NCBI GenBank assembly: GCA_003556605.1
Contig: PWQX01000116.1
Span: 1-40,554 of the forward strand
Direction of reading: 5' to 3'
DNA from: Spirochaetaceae bacterium
GTDB taxonomy: Bacteria; Spirochaetota; Spirochaetia; DSM-27196; SLAA01
DNA: 40,554 bases
Part shown: positions 15,847-23,850 of the stretch, piece by piece
How positions within the stretch are numbered: the stretch's first letter is position 1
Layout: each line of letters starts with the position of its first letter
The notes under the pieces: generated by a model
Database searches by the model: none
What the model was told of the DNA's origin: nothing
The model's input: only the letters and a program-made list of their open reading frames with translations
Program-made: the position numbers and the translations under genes

Positions 15847-16530
15847 ATGATTCAGACTGCAATGTGGAAGTTTCGTGGAAGCTGTATGATGCTGATGCGC
15901 CGGGAAGGCAAACAGGTGGCGTATCTCGGGACGGCGTTTGTCGTGCACAGGGACGGATACATGCTGACCGCTGCGAGCCTGATCGCGGACGGTTCGGAGA
16001 CCAGTGAGTTGGTCGTCGCGCCGGCGGATCTTTCGCAGGTGTTCGCACCGATCACGATCGAGGCGGTTGCCCCGCTGAAGGTAGTTGTCGTGCAGATGGA
16101 CCGGGAACACGGCATAGCACTTCTGCGCTTTGACCCGCAACTGCAAGTAGAGGTGCCGGACCGGATCATCGGTAACCCCGAGATGTACTTTGACGGAAGC
16201 AGCGCGATGGCGCTGGGATTCTCGTTCGCGCATTACCGAATCCACAATGCGATTGGGCGCTCGACGGTGATCTCCGCTCGTATACAAACGCCGAACGGCA
16301 CTAAGCTTATGTTGATCGACCAGCGTGTGCACGAGGGCGACGTCGGGGGACTGTTGGTTTGTGTACAGGACGAGCGCGTGATCGGCTTGATTCTCGGGCG
16401 GTTCGACCCCACTGAACTGCGCAGAGACGAGCACCACGACGACGTGCAGATCGTAACCGGGATGTCACAAGTCGTCTCGATCGAGTATGGGGCGGCGTTG
16501 ATGCAAGCCGAGGGCCTGACGGTAACCTGA
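15847..16530 (+). CDS. Trypsin-fold pseudoprotease (catalytic triad lost)
   Basis: The 227-residue protein has the outline of an HtrA-like (S1C) chymotrypsin-fold protease: GTAFVVHRDGYMLTAASLI (28-46), EHGIALLRFD (87-96) and EGDVGGLLV (163-171). At each catalytic position the expected residue is missing: Ser44 instead of His (TAAS for TAAH), Gly89 instead of Asp, and Val166 instead of Ser (GDVGG for GDSGG). Hydrophobic core residues are kept and the frame is open, so the fold is maintained while catalysis is lost. There is no signal peptide and no PDZ domain. ATG at 15847 follows the lipoprotein stop by 7 bases, so the gene ends the acyl-CoA synthetase/BCCT/binding-protein operon. Its role is unknown; a binding or regulatory role is an inference. 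Confidence 0.8.
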   Translation: MIQTAMWKFRGSCMMLMRREGKQVAYLGTAFVVHRDGYMLTAASLIADGSETSELVVAPADLSQVFAPITIEAVAPLKVVVVQMDREHGIALLRFDPQLQVEVPDRIIGNPEMYFDGSSAMALGFSFAHYRIHNAIGRSTVISARIQTPNGTKLMLIDQRVHEGDVGGLLVCVQDERVIGLILGRFDPTELRRDEHHDDVQIVTGMSQVVSIEYGAALMQAEGLTVT

Positions 16531-16657
16531 TAATTGCCCATCGCCTTGATTTCTTTTCTGTCGTTTGCCTGCACAGTTCGCGGGGGGAAAGTGCCGGCGC
16601 AGTGAAGTAGTATGAACCAAGATCAAAGCGTGTCTGCGGACAACGCCGTGTGAGCAT

Positions 16658-18247
16658 ATGAGTTTACAGCGCGAAATTGAACGGCGGCGAACCTTCGCCG
16701 TGATCAGTCACCCCGATGCGGGTAAGACGACTCTTACTGAGAAGCTATTGTTGTACGGCGGCGGCATACACACCGCCGGTGCGGTGAAATCAAACAAAAT
16801 CACCAAGACTACGACCTCGGATTTCATGGAGATCGAGAAACAGCGCGGCATTTCGGTAGCGACCGCGGTTATGAGCTTCGAGTATGCGGGGCTCCTGATC
16901 AGCATTCTCGACACGCCGGGACATAAGGACTTCGCCGAGGACACCTACCGGACTCTCAGCGCGGTCGACAGCGTAGTACTGGTGATTGACTCGGTGAAAG
17001 GTGTTGAGGAGCAGACCGAGAGGCTCATGCAGGTCTGCCGAATGCGCAATACGCCGGTTATCGTGTTCGTTAACAAGCTCGACCGCGAGGGCCGGCCGCC
17101 GGTGGAGCTGCTTGACGAGCTTGAAGACAAGCTGTCGATTACGGTGCGCCCCATGACCTGGCCGATCGCTTCCGGTCGTAGGTTCAAGGGTGTCTATAAC
17201 TTGTACGATCACAATCTCTATCTTTTCCGTCCCGGCGCCGGGCGCGTTGAGCAGCAACGAAGCCCGGTGCAAGGGTTCAACGATTCCAGACTGGACACTG
17301 AGCTCGGAAGCGACGCAGAGCGGCTGCGCGAGGATGTAAAGCTGATTGAAGGCGTGTATCAACCCTTCGATCTCGAAGCGTATACCGCCGGAAAGCTCGC
17401 CCCGGTGTTCTTCGGCAGTGCGCTCAACAACTTCGGCGTCCGTGAGCTGCTCGATTCCTTCGTACGGATTGCACCTGCGCCCGGCCCGCGGGCCACGAAT
17501 ATGCGGGAAGTACGGCCCGAGGAGGACCGCTTCAGCGGGTTCGTGTTCAAGATTCACGCCAATCTCGACCCACGGCATCGCGACCGAATCGCGTTTCTGC
17601 GGGTGTGCTCGGGACGCTTTGATCGGTTCAAGCAGATCTATCACGTTCGGCACGATCGCAAGCTGCGGTTTACCACCCCCTACAGCTTCATGGCAGAGAA
17701 GAAACGCATGATCGACAGCGCTTATCCCGGTGACGTGGTCGGATTGTACGATCGTGGTGACTTGAGCATCGGCGACACGCTTACCGAGTCCGAGGCCTTC
17801 ACGTACCGTGGCGTCCCCCGCTTCTCACCCACTATATTCCGCGAAGTGGTAAACGCAGCCCCGATGCGCTCCAAACAGTTTCACAAAGGGGTCACACAGC
17901 TGACCGAGGAAGGATTGCTGCAACTGTTTAGCCTGAACAGAAGTAACCGATTGATTCTCGGGACGGTCGGCGAGCTGCAGTTTGAAGTGATTCAGTACCG
18001 CCTGCGTGAAGAGTATGGTGTGGAGTGCCGATTCCAACTTCTGCCGTACGAGAAGGGCTGCTGGCTGCAGTCGTCCGACCGCGATGCGCTTGAGCGATTC
18101 ATACGGTTGCGCCCGCAGCAAATCGTCTATGACCGCGAAGAACAACCGGTGTATCTGGCGCGCTCCGACTGGCTCTTACAGGCTACGATAAGCGATAACC
18201 CGGAGATCAGCTTTGAGTTCAGTTCCGATGTCACCGGCAGCCTTTAG
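16658..18247 (+). CDS. prfC: Peptide chain release factor 3
   Basis: RF3 is a ribosomal GTPase that recycles RF1 and RF2 after termination. The 529-residue protein has G1 SHPDAGKTTL, the conserved RGISV in switch I, G3 DTPGHKDF, G4 NKLDRE and the RF3 C-terminal domains (QLTEEGLLQLF, GTVGELQFEVIQYRL). The length is normal. The start ATG at 16658 has only a weak GTGAG before it. The 127 bases before the gene hold no recognisable coding sequence. The stop codon overlaps the end of the converging nitroreductase gene by four bases. Confidence 0.97.
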   Translation: MSLQREIERRRTFAVISHPDAGKTTLTEKLLLYGGGIHTAGAVKSNKITKTTTSDFMEIEKQRGISVATAVMSFEYAGLLISILDTPGHKDFAEDTYRTLSAVDSVVLVIDSVKGVEEQTERLMQVCRMRNTPVIVFVNKLDREGRPPVELLDELEDKLSITVRPMTWPIASGRRFKGVYNLYDHNLYLFRPGAGRVEQQRSPVQGFNDSRLDTELGSDAERLREDVKLIEGVYQPFDLEAYTAGKLAPVFFGSALNNFGVRELLDSFVRIAPAPGPRATNMREVRPEEDRFSGFVFKIHANLDPRHRDRIAFLRVCSGRFDRFKQIYHVRHDRKLRFTTPYSFMAEKKRMIDSAYPGDVVGLYDRGDLSIGDTLTESEAFTYRGVPRFSPTIFREVVNAAPMRSKQFHKGVTQLTEEGLLQLFSLNRSNRLILGTVGELQFEVIQYRLREEYGVECRFQLLPYEKGCWLQSSDRDALERFIRLRPQQIVYDREEQPVYLARSDWLLQATISDNPEISFEFSSDVTGSL

Positions 18248-18762
18248 TAGCGGTCGTAATGCACCTTATTAGTCTGGAGCCCGTTCTCACTTAGCGGTGG
18301 GCGCTGCTCAGCCGGATAACCGGCCCCGATGATCGCTTCAACCCCCATATACTCGGGGATTGTGAGCAAACTGCGGACGTAATCTTCGGCTGAGCGGCCT
18401 TCGGCGTGCATGCGTTTACGAATCTGCGCCCAGCAGGCACCCAAGCCCAGATCGGCCGCCGCGAGCAGGATGTTCGAAGCGGCGATGGAGCAGTCTTCAA
18501 CCCAGACGTCCGACTTACGCGTGTCTGCAATGACGACGATTGCAAGCGCGGCACCTGCGAGAAATCCGGCTCCCTGTTTTGATTCCGACAGCTGTTGCAA
18601 GACCTTGGGGTCGCGTACAATCACGAACTCCCACGGGTTGATGCTACGTGAAGACGGAGACAGTAGTGCCGCTTTAACGAGGGTTTGAATGAGCTCGGGC
18701 TGCACGGGTTCTGGGGTGTACTTGCGGATGCTTCGGCGGCGCTTCAGCAAATCCATGAACAT
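18244..18762 (-). CDS. Nitroreductase family protein (FMN-dependent)
   Basis: This is a flavoprotein of the NfsB/FRase-I-like fold. The N-terminal RRRSIRKYTPEPV and SPSSRSINPWEFVIV give the FMN phosphate-binding residues (Arg, Ser, Asn), and ADLGLGACWAQI is the second conserved stretch. At 172 residues it belongs to the short class. AGGAG lies six bases before the ATG at 18762, which fixes the start. It is convergent with prfC (4-base overlap) and divergent from the metallopeptidase gene. The physiological substrate is unknown; nitro compounds, quinones and flavins are possible. Confidence 0.93.
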   Translation of the reverse strand: MFMDLLKRRRSIRKYTPEPVQPELIQTLVKAALLSPSSRSINPWEFVIVRDPKVLQQLSESKQGAGFLAGAALAIVVIADTRKSDVWVEDCSIAASNILLAAADLGLGACWAQIRKRMHAEGRSAEDYVRSLLTIPEYMGVEAIIGAGYPAEQRPPLSENGLQTNKVHYDRY

Positions 18763-18918
18763 ATTGAACTCCTCGGGGTTGCCATTCGGTTTCGTGTTAC
18801 CGTGCGCATTGTACCTATGATCGGCGCACTCCGAAAGGCATTAGACGCGTTTCGGGATTGGGTCGGTTTCACTGCGGACCGCTTCTCTACGCGCGCTGTA
18901 CGTGCTATCGTTGCAGCG

Positions 18919-19665
18919 ATGCCGAAAACCGATATGACACCGGAGCGAGGAAAAACGGCCGAAACTGTTTCGTACACGGTCAAGGAGAACGCTCGCGCCA
19001 AGCACGTCAGACTTCGCCTCTCAGCCGATGAGGGCTTGGTGGTGGTTGTCCCGCGCGGCTTCAACCGTAAGCGCATTCCGGCGATCGTGGGACGCAAAAT
19101 CGGGTGGGTGCGGCGCACGGCAGAGCGCTTGCGTGCAGAACAAGTGCTGCAGCCCGGACACCGAGCGACTATGCCGGCCCAAATTGTGCTGCCCGCGCTT
19201 GGCCGTGAGCTTACCGTTGTGTATCGCAAGACCGGTTCGAAGCGGGTGAGCGCCCGTGACCGGGCGGGCGACTGTTTGGTCGTATCCGGCCCGGTAGATC
19301 AGGTGACGGAGGTGCAAGCGGCGATCAAGCGCGGGCTCATGCGGCGTGCGAAGACCGAGCTGGCGCCATGGGTGTGGGAGCTCGCCGGGCGCCACCGGTT
19401 CACGATCTCCCGTGTCGGCGTGCGGTCTCAACGTACCCGCTGGGCAAGCTGCTCCAGACGTGGGACTATAACGCTAAACGCGAAGCTGTTGTTCCTGGCG
19501 CCGGAGCTTGTGCGCCACGTCATTCTGCACGAACTGTGTCACACAGTGTACCTCAATCATAGCCGCGCGTTTTGGCGCCTACTCGAGCGCTATGACGCCG
19601 GCTATCGCGAGCACAATCGCCGCCTGCGCTCAGCCGGCCGACAGGTGCCGGCGTGGTTCGGCTGA
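18919..19665 (+). CDS. YgjP/SprT-like zinc metallopeptidase family protein
   Basis: The family (YgjP-like, DUF45) has a SprT-like zinc fold. The C-terminal part holds HVILHELCH (HExxH zinc motif) followed by the third ligand in NHSRAFW, and RVGVRSQRTRWASCSRRGTITLN is the family's characteristic stretch. The N-terminal half (VSYTVKENARAKHVRLRL, VVVVPRGF) is also typical. The start is uncertain: the frame is open back to 18685, but that part runs into the nitroreductase gene and does not resemble the family, so ATG 18919 (249 residues) is preferred; ATG 18934 or 18817 are possible and none has a good ribosome site. Substrate is unknown. It ends 3 bases from the end of the converging aminotransferase gene. 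Confidence 0.88.
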   Translation: MPKTDMTPERGKTAETVSYTVKENARAKHVRLRLSADEGLVVVVPRGFNRKRIPAIVGRKIGWVRRTAERLRAEQVLQPGHRATMPAQIVLPALGRELTVVYRKTGSKRVSARDRAGDCLVVSGPVDQVTEVQAAIKRGLMRRAKTELAPWVWELAGRHRFTISRVGVRSQRTRWASCSRRGTITLNAKLLFLAPELVRHVILHELCHTVYLNHSRAFWRLLERYDAGYREHNRRLRSAGRQVPAWFG

Positions 19666-19668
19666 AAG

Positions 19669-20784
19669 CTATTCGAGAATCACCTTCAGTGCATTGAGCA
19701 GCCGTCGGATATTCTCTTCTCTGGCTGTGTATCCCATCAACCCCAGCCGCCAAATCTTGCCGGCAAGCGGACCGAGCCCGGCCCCGATCTCGATCTTGAA
19801 CTCTGATCGCAGGCGTGCCCGTGAGGCCGCTTCGTCCGAGACCGCACTCGGGATATGGATTGAGTTGAGCATCGGCAGCCTATACGGCTTGTCGACCAAC
19901 ATCTCAACGCCGAGTTCCTCGAGCCCCTGGACCAGCTTCGCGTGCATCTGCGCATGCCGTGCGAACGCGGCGTCTTTGCCTTCTTGCTCAATCAGCACCA
20001 AGGCCTGATACAGACCGTACAACATGTTGATCGGCGCGGTGTGGTGGTAAGCGCGTTTGCTGCCCTCCCAGTAGCCGGCGATCAAGCTGATATCAAGATA
20101 CCAGTTCGGAACCTTCGTCGCACGGTTTTTGATCTTATCGAACGCCCGATTGGAAAACGTGGCAGGTGCAAGTCCCGGAGGGCACGAGAGACACTTCTGG
20201 GAGCCGCTGTACAGCGCGTCGATTCCCCAGTCGTCGGCGCGCACATCGATTCCACCGAGCGAGGTCACGGTGTCCACTAAGAACAGCGTGTCGGAGCCTT
20301 TCAAGAGGGCACCAATCTCTTCCACCGGGTTGCGTACCCCGGTCGAGGTCTCGGCGTGTACTACGGCGACGATCGCATAGCTGTTGTTCTTCAACTGCTC
20401 GGCTACCTGCTGCGGGATAACCGGAGTTCCCCACTGAAACTCAAGCGCGTCGACTTCGGCGCCGAGACGTTGTGCAACGTCGACCATGCGGGTAGCGAAC
20501 ACGCCGTTGACCAGCACCAATACCTTGTCACCCGGTTCGACCAGATTGACGAAACACGCTTCCATGCCGGCGGAGCCGGTTCCGGACAACGGAATGGTCA
20601 ATTCATTCCGGGTGTTCAACAGCACGCGCAGCTTCTCTTTAATGCCGTCCATGATCGAGATGAAGTAAGGGTCAAGATGCCCTAGCGTGGGTTTGCTCAA
20701 CGCTTGGTACACCTCGGGAGGAACACAGGAAGGGCCTGGTCCCATCAGCAATACATTGTCGATGTCGTTCAGTAAATTCTGCAT
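19669..20784 (-). CDS. Class V PLP aminotransferase (alanine-glyoxylate / serine-pyruvate type)
   Basis: The 371-residue protein matches the alanine-glyoxylate aminotransferase group: MGPGPSCVPPEV and LGHLDPYF at the start, SGTGSAGMEACFVNLVEPGDKVLVLVNG (PLP phosphate site), VHAETSTGVRNPV, LVDTVTSLGG with the Asp that holds the pyridine ring, and SGSQKCLS with Lys197 as the Schiff-base lysine. ATG at 20784 follows AAGGTGG at a good distance; an in-frame GTG at 20793 is the alternative. It lies 71 bases downstream of the aldehyde dehydrogenase on the same strand and may form a unit with it. In the cell it likely moves an amino group to glyoxylate or pyruvate. Confidence 0.94.
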   Translation of the reverse strand: MQNLLNDIDNVLLMGPGPSCVPPEVYQALSKPTLGHLDPYFISIMDGIKEKLRVLLNTRNELTIPLSGTGSAGMEACFVNLVEPGDKVLVLVNGVFATRMVDVAQRLGAEVDALEFQWGTPVIPQQVAEQLKNNSYAIVAVVHAETSTGVRNPVEEIGALLKGSDTLFLVDTVTSLGGIDVRADDWGIDALYSGSQKCLSCPPGLAPATFSNRAFDKIKNRATKVPNWYLDISLIAGYWEGSKRAYHHTAPINMLYGLYQALVLIEQEGKDAAFARHAQMHAKLVQGLEELGVEMLVDKPYRLPMLNSIHIPSAVSDEAASRARLRSEFKIEIGAGLGPLAGKIWRLGLMGYTAREENIRRLLNALKVILE

Positions 20785-20855
20785 ACTTTCCACCTTGTCT
20801 GGTTTGCCGGCTACCGGTGCCGGTTGATTCGGCTCATTTCCGGCCGTTTTCTATG

Positions 20856-22508
20856 CTATGGATCCGCCGCAGTCACGGCCGTGCGCGTTGGGTTCCCGTC
20901 GATCAGCCGAAGCAGATTGCGGGGGTTAGCGTTCTGCAGCGCCGGCGGGAGAACCTGCTCGGGTGCGTTCTGGAAGCACACCGGACGCGCGAACCGCAGG
21001 ATTGCCGCGCTTCCCACAGAGGTGAACTGCGAATACGTCGCGGCGGGGTAGGGCCCTCCGTGCTGCATCGACGGGCAGACTTCTACTCCGGTCGGGAATC
21101 CGTTGTAAACCACGCGTCCGGCAGAGCGCTCGAGCGCAATGCGCAGCGCGTGCTGTTCGCGAAGCTCGTCGGTGCTTGCGTGAATGGTCGCGGTGAGCTG
21201 CCCCTCAACGCTGCGGGCTGCAGCAAGCATTTCATGTGCGTTCTCGACGCGCACAAACACGGTGGACGGACCAAAGACCTCAGCCTGCAGCGCGGGTGCG
21301 CTCACGTAGGTCTTGAAATCTGTTACGTACGCGCGCGGTCTGCCGGTGACCGCAGCTGTGGTCTCGGCGCCATCGCTCTCGCGGTGTTCGGGAGCGCTCG
21401 GTGAGTGCCCAGCGGTGCTGACCCGGTTGACACCGTCTATCTCCTCTAATTGCGAAACGGCAGTCTCATACGCTTCAGCGATCTGCGCGGACAGCATAAC
21501 TCCCCATGGGCGTGACTGAATGGCGGCGCCGGCTTTTTCAATCCATGGCTCGCGCTCCGGGCATTTCAAAACAAAAACAACTCCCGGTTGCGTGCAGAAC
21601 TGCCCAACTCCAAGCGTAGCCGACTCCGCTAAGCCGGCAGCGAGCTCAGCAGAAGAGGATTGCAGCGCTCCGGGCAATATGAACAGCGGGTTTGTGCTGC
21701 CCATCTCGGCGTACACCGGGATTGGGGTAGGGCGTGCCGCGGCGGCGGTGTACAAGGCGAGGCCGGCGCGCTGCGAGCCGGTAAAACCCACCGCGCGAAG
21801 TCCCGGGTGGGTGACTAGACCGGTGCCGACGTGCGTACCGGCGCCCTGCAATAAGCTGAATACGCCGGGCGGAAGCGCCGCCTGTGCCGCGGCGTGTCGG
21901 ATAGCTTCCCCAACGAGCTCCGAGGTGCCCGGATGGCACGGATGCGCCTTGACAATTACCGGATTACCCGCTGCCAGAGCGCTTGCGGTGTCGCCACCTG
22001 CCACCGAGAAAGCCAGAGGGAAGTTGGAGGCGCCGAATACGGCTATCGGTCCGATCGGCATCAGCATTCGCCGGAGATCGGGCTTTGGAACCGGCGAACG
22101 CTGCGGCCGGCCGAGATCAATACGCGCGTCAACCCACGAGCCTTCCTCAACGAGCTCTGCAAACATCACAAGCTGGTTTACGGTTCGCTTTCGCTCACCG
22201 GCAAGGCGCGCCTCGGGTAAGCCGGTTTCAGCCCGGCAGCGCTGAATCAGCTCTTCGCCGAGCGACTCTATCGCCCATGCGATCTCGCGCAGAAAGCGCC
22301 CGCGCACCTGCGGCGTTACAGTTACCAGGTTGTCCTGTGCTTGGGCAGCGGCATCAACTGCTTGCTCAATATCACCCGCAGTTGCCTCATAAAACGCCGG
22401 TTCCAGACGTACACCCTCGGCGGGGTTGATTGCGTGAAACTGCAGGCGTTGTGCCGCGGAGGCCGAGGCCCTTTGCCCCGCGATGAGGCTCCTTCCGTGT
22501 AGTTGCAT
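20856..22508 (-). CDS. Aldehyde dehydrogenase, alpha-ketoglutaric semialdehyde dehydrogenase (type III-like)
   Basis: The protein of 550 residues aligns by eye with NADP-type 2,5-dioxovalerate (alpha-ketoglutaric semialdehyde) dehydrogenases: FGASNFPLAFSVAGGDTASALAAGNPVIVKAHP (catalytic Asn and cofactor lysine region), YAEMGSTNP (general-base Glu), VGQFCTQPG with nucleophile Cys305, and the C-terminal FPTGVEVCPSMQHGGPYPAT. All catalytic residues are present. It is slightly longer than usual because of a loop of about 25 residues (SPSAPEHRESDGAETT) between the Cys domain and QAEVFGPS. The cupin gene ends two bases before its ATG, so the two are co-translated. The pathway could be pentose, glucarate or hydroxyproline breakdown, but no other pathway gene is beside it. 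Confidence 0.93.
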   Translation of the reverse strand: MQLHGRSLIAGQRASASAAQRLQFHAINPAEGVRLEPAFYEATAGDIEQAVDAAAQAQDNLVTVTPQVRGRFLREIAWAIESLGEELIQRCRAETGLPEARLAGERKRTVNQLVMFAELVEEGSWVDARIDLGRPQRSPVPKPDLRRMLMPIGPIAVFGASNFPLAFSVAGGDTASALAAGNPVIVKAHPCHPGTSELVGEAIRHAAAQAALPPGVFSLLQGAGTHVGTGLVTHPGLRAVGFTGSQRAGLALYTAAAARPTPIPVYAEMGSTNPLFILPGALQSSSAELAAGLAESATLGVGQFCTQPGVVFVLKCPEREPWIEKAGAAIQSRPWGVMLSAQIAEAYETAVSQLEEIDGVNRVSTAGHSPSAPEHRESDGAETTAAVTGRPRAYVTDFKTYVSAPALQAEVFGPSTVFVRVENAHEMLAAARSVEGQLTATIHASTDELREQHALRIALERSAGRVVYNGFPTGVEVCPSMQHGGPYPAATYSQFTSVGSAAILRFARPVCFQNAPEQVLPPALQNANPRNLLRLIDGNPTRTAVTAADP

Positions 22509-22510
22509 GG

Positions 22511-22837
22511 TTAGCGCAGAAAATCCTCGCGCTGAGGCGTAAATACGTCCAAGACTCGGCAGTCTTCGAGGGCCCGCACCTCGTGCTCGGTGCCGGGGGC
22601 AACGTACATGCTGTCGCCGGGTTGCAGTGTATAGGTCTCGCTACCGACGCGCGCTTCGGCGCGACCGGCCAACAAATAACTGACCTGCTCGTGCGGGTGA
22701 GAATGCGCAGGGGCTGACTCGCCGCTCGGGATCTCCACTTCAATCATCATGAGCTTGCCTCCCCGCGCCAAGTTGCGTCTCATCAAGGTGTCAAACATGC
22801 GTATTGCGCTCTGTTCCGACAAGCGAAAGAAAGCCAT
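22511..22837 (-). CDS. Small cupin-domain protein
   Basis: A single cupin barrel of 108 residues. Motif 1 is HSHPHEQVSYLLAGRAE (metal-binding His and Glu), motif 2 is PGDSMYVAPGTEHEV with the last metal His. Such proteins bind small molecules or act as isomerases of sugar acids; the function here is unknown, though the start (MRRNLARGGKLMM) and its place directly before a semialdehyde dehydrogenase fit sugar-acid or uronate metabolism. GGGAGG lies before the ATG, and a consensus promoter is present upstream. Confidence 0.9.
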   Translation of the reverse strand: MAFFRLSEQSAIRMFDTLMRRNLARGGKLMMIEVEIPSGESAPAHSHPHEQVSYLLAGRAEARVGSETYTLQPGDSMYVAPGTEHEVRALEDCRVLDVFTPQREDFLR

Positions 22838-22863
22838 TGATGCTACCTCCCATTCTCTTTTCT

Positions 22864-22891
22864 ATTATACCGGCATGACCGTACAGGGCAA
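22864..22891 (-). promoter_or_regulatory. Promoter of the cupin-aldehyde dehydrogenase unit
   Basis: On the minus strand TTGCCC (bases 22886-22891) and a perfect TATAAT (22864-22869) are 16 bases apart, 27 bases before the cupin ATG. Confidence 0.65.
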
Positions 22892-22994
22892 GTGCATACA
22901 ACGTGCTTCGGCAGAATTCTGCGGGCGCAAATTGCAACTTCCGCGTGTCGCCCGCGTGTCGCCATGGCCGAGCCGGTCAGCTTGAGCACAACGG

Positions 22995-23025
22995 GTCCGT
23001 CGGGACGCGAGCGCGCCCGACGGAC
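22995..23025. terminator. Strong hairpin after the repeat lipoprotein gene
   Basis: GTCCGTCGGG (22995-23004) and CCCGACGGAC (23016-23025) pair perfectly over ten bases with an eleven-base loop. It lies 34 bases after the stop of the minus-strand lipoprotein gene, where a terminator is expected, but no T tract follows on that strand, so it may be a processing or mRNA-protecting structure. Confidence 0.5.
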
Positions 23026-23058
23026 GGTGAGTTCGAGGTTAGGCTTTAACTGCTCGGA

Positions 23059-23676
23059 TTACGGCGTGCGGTGGACCGTAACAAGCGTGGTCAGCGGGGT
23101 CTCCACGGCATCGATCATCGCGGTGACGTTCAAGGTCGTCAAGGTGTAGTACAGGTCAACCAAGCTCGAGAAGTTACCGTCCTCATCTACGGCGACCTCA
23201 TCGCCGGTGACCAGTACCCGGGCTTGCGGGTCTGAGACACGACCGCTGATAATGATCGTGTTCTCTCCAGTCACCACCGGGGTATCGGCATCAATTTCTA
23301 TGCCCTCGGGAGACAGTAGGGTAAGGTTGAGGGTGCGGTTGACGTTGATTGTGCGGGTAATCGGACGGTCACGCCCTTCGATCGTTGCAGCAACCACAAT
23401 TCGATTTGTGCCGTAGGCGAGTTCAACATCGTGGCTGAAAGACCCGTCTTCGTTTACTGCGACTTGCACGTCGTTTACCGTAACAACTCCGGCCGCATCT
23501 GAGACAATACCGCTTATCATTTGAGTCGGCACGCTTACCGTAACGGTTCGACCCGAAGGAGCGGTTATTTCCAACCGCAGTTGGGCGGCAGCTGATGGGC
23601 CGCCACAGGCTACGAAAACAAGAGCTGCCGCGGACAACAGCGCCGCTATACCGAACAGGACCGTTAGCTTCTTCAC
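23059..23676 (-). CDS. Lipoprotein with two Ig-like repeats
   Basis: A lipoprotein signal peptide ends at Cys24 (FVAC). The mature part contains two copies of a beta-sandwich-like repeat of about 60 residues (about 53-115 and 141-203): each begins SGxVSD, has V.V(N/D)EDG(S/N)FS in the middle and ends (N/H)RT. This is the pattern of the glucodextranase-B/bacterial Ig-like repeats found in surface proteins. No catalytic domain is visible, so it is probably a structural or binding protein of the cell envelope. The start is GTG at 23676, fixed by AGGAGG seven bases before it. It is divergent from the two-component operon, with a perfect palindrome between them. Confidence 0.85.
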   Translation of the reverse strand: MKKLTVLFGIAALLSAAALVFVACGGPSAAAQLRLEITAPSGRTVTVSVPTQMISGIVSDAAGVVTVNDVQVAVNEDGSFSHDVELAYGTNRIVVAATIEGRDRPITRTINVNRTLNLTLLSPEGIEIDADTPVVTGENTIIISGRVSDPQARVLVTGDEVAVDEDGNFSSLVDLYYTLTTLNVTAMIDAVETPLTTLVTVHRTP

Positions 23677-23769
23677 AAGAAAGCCTCCTACAATAACAGG
23701 GTCGCGCGCGGCTACCGTCCGGCAGCTGGTGCGTGCTGACCATCTTTACGATAGTAGGTTACCGCCCGA

Positions 23770-23790
23770 ATCTTAACTTCTTATTAAGAT
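23770..23790. promoter_or_regulatory. Perfect inverted repeat between lipoprotein and response regulator genes
   Basis: ATCTTAA (23770-23776) and TTAAGAT (23784-23790) form seven-base arms with seven bases between, an AT-rich island in GC-rich DNA. It lies between divergent genes, upstream of a TACAAT (23826-23831) that has no good -35. This is a likely binding site for the adjacent OmpR-type regulator (inferred). Confidence 0.55.
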
Positions 23791-23850
23791 GCGCTGCGGT
23801 AATCCACCGAAAGCGGAATCCGGTGTACAATAACGACGAAGAACACCGAT

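Noticed and set aside
16790-17653. Minus-strand open frame of 287 codons opposite prfC
   Set aside because: It mirrors a conserved GTPase gene and shows no family pattern.
18244-18247. Four-base tail overlap of prfC and nitroreductase
   Set aside because: Short convergent overlaps like this are common and carry no clear meaning.
18685-18918. N-terminal extension of the metallopeptidase frame
   Set aside because: It runs into the nitroreductase gene and its promoter, lacks family similarity and has no ribosome site.
21520-22245. Plus-strand open frame of 241 codons opposite the aldehyde dehydrogenase
   Set aside because: It is a shadow of a conserved gene, with biased Ala/Pro/Ser composition and no ribosome site.
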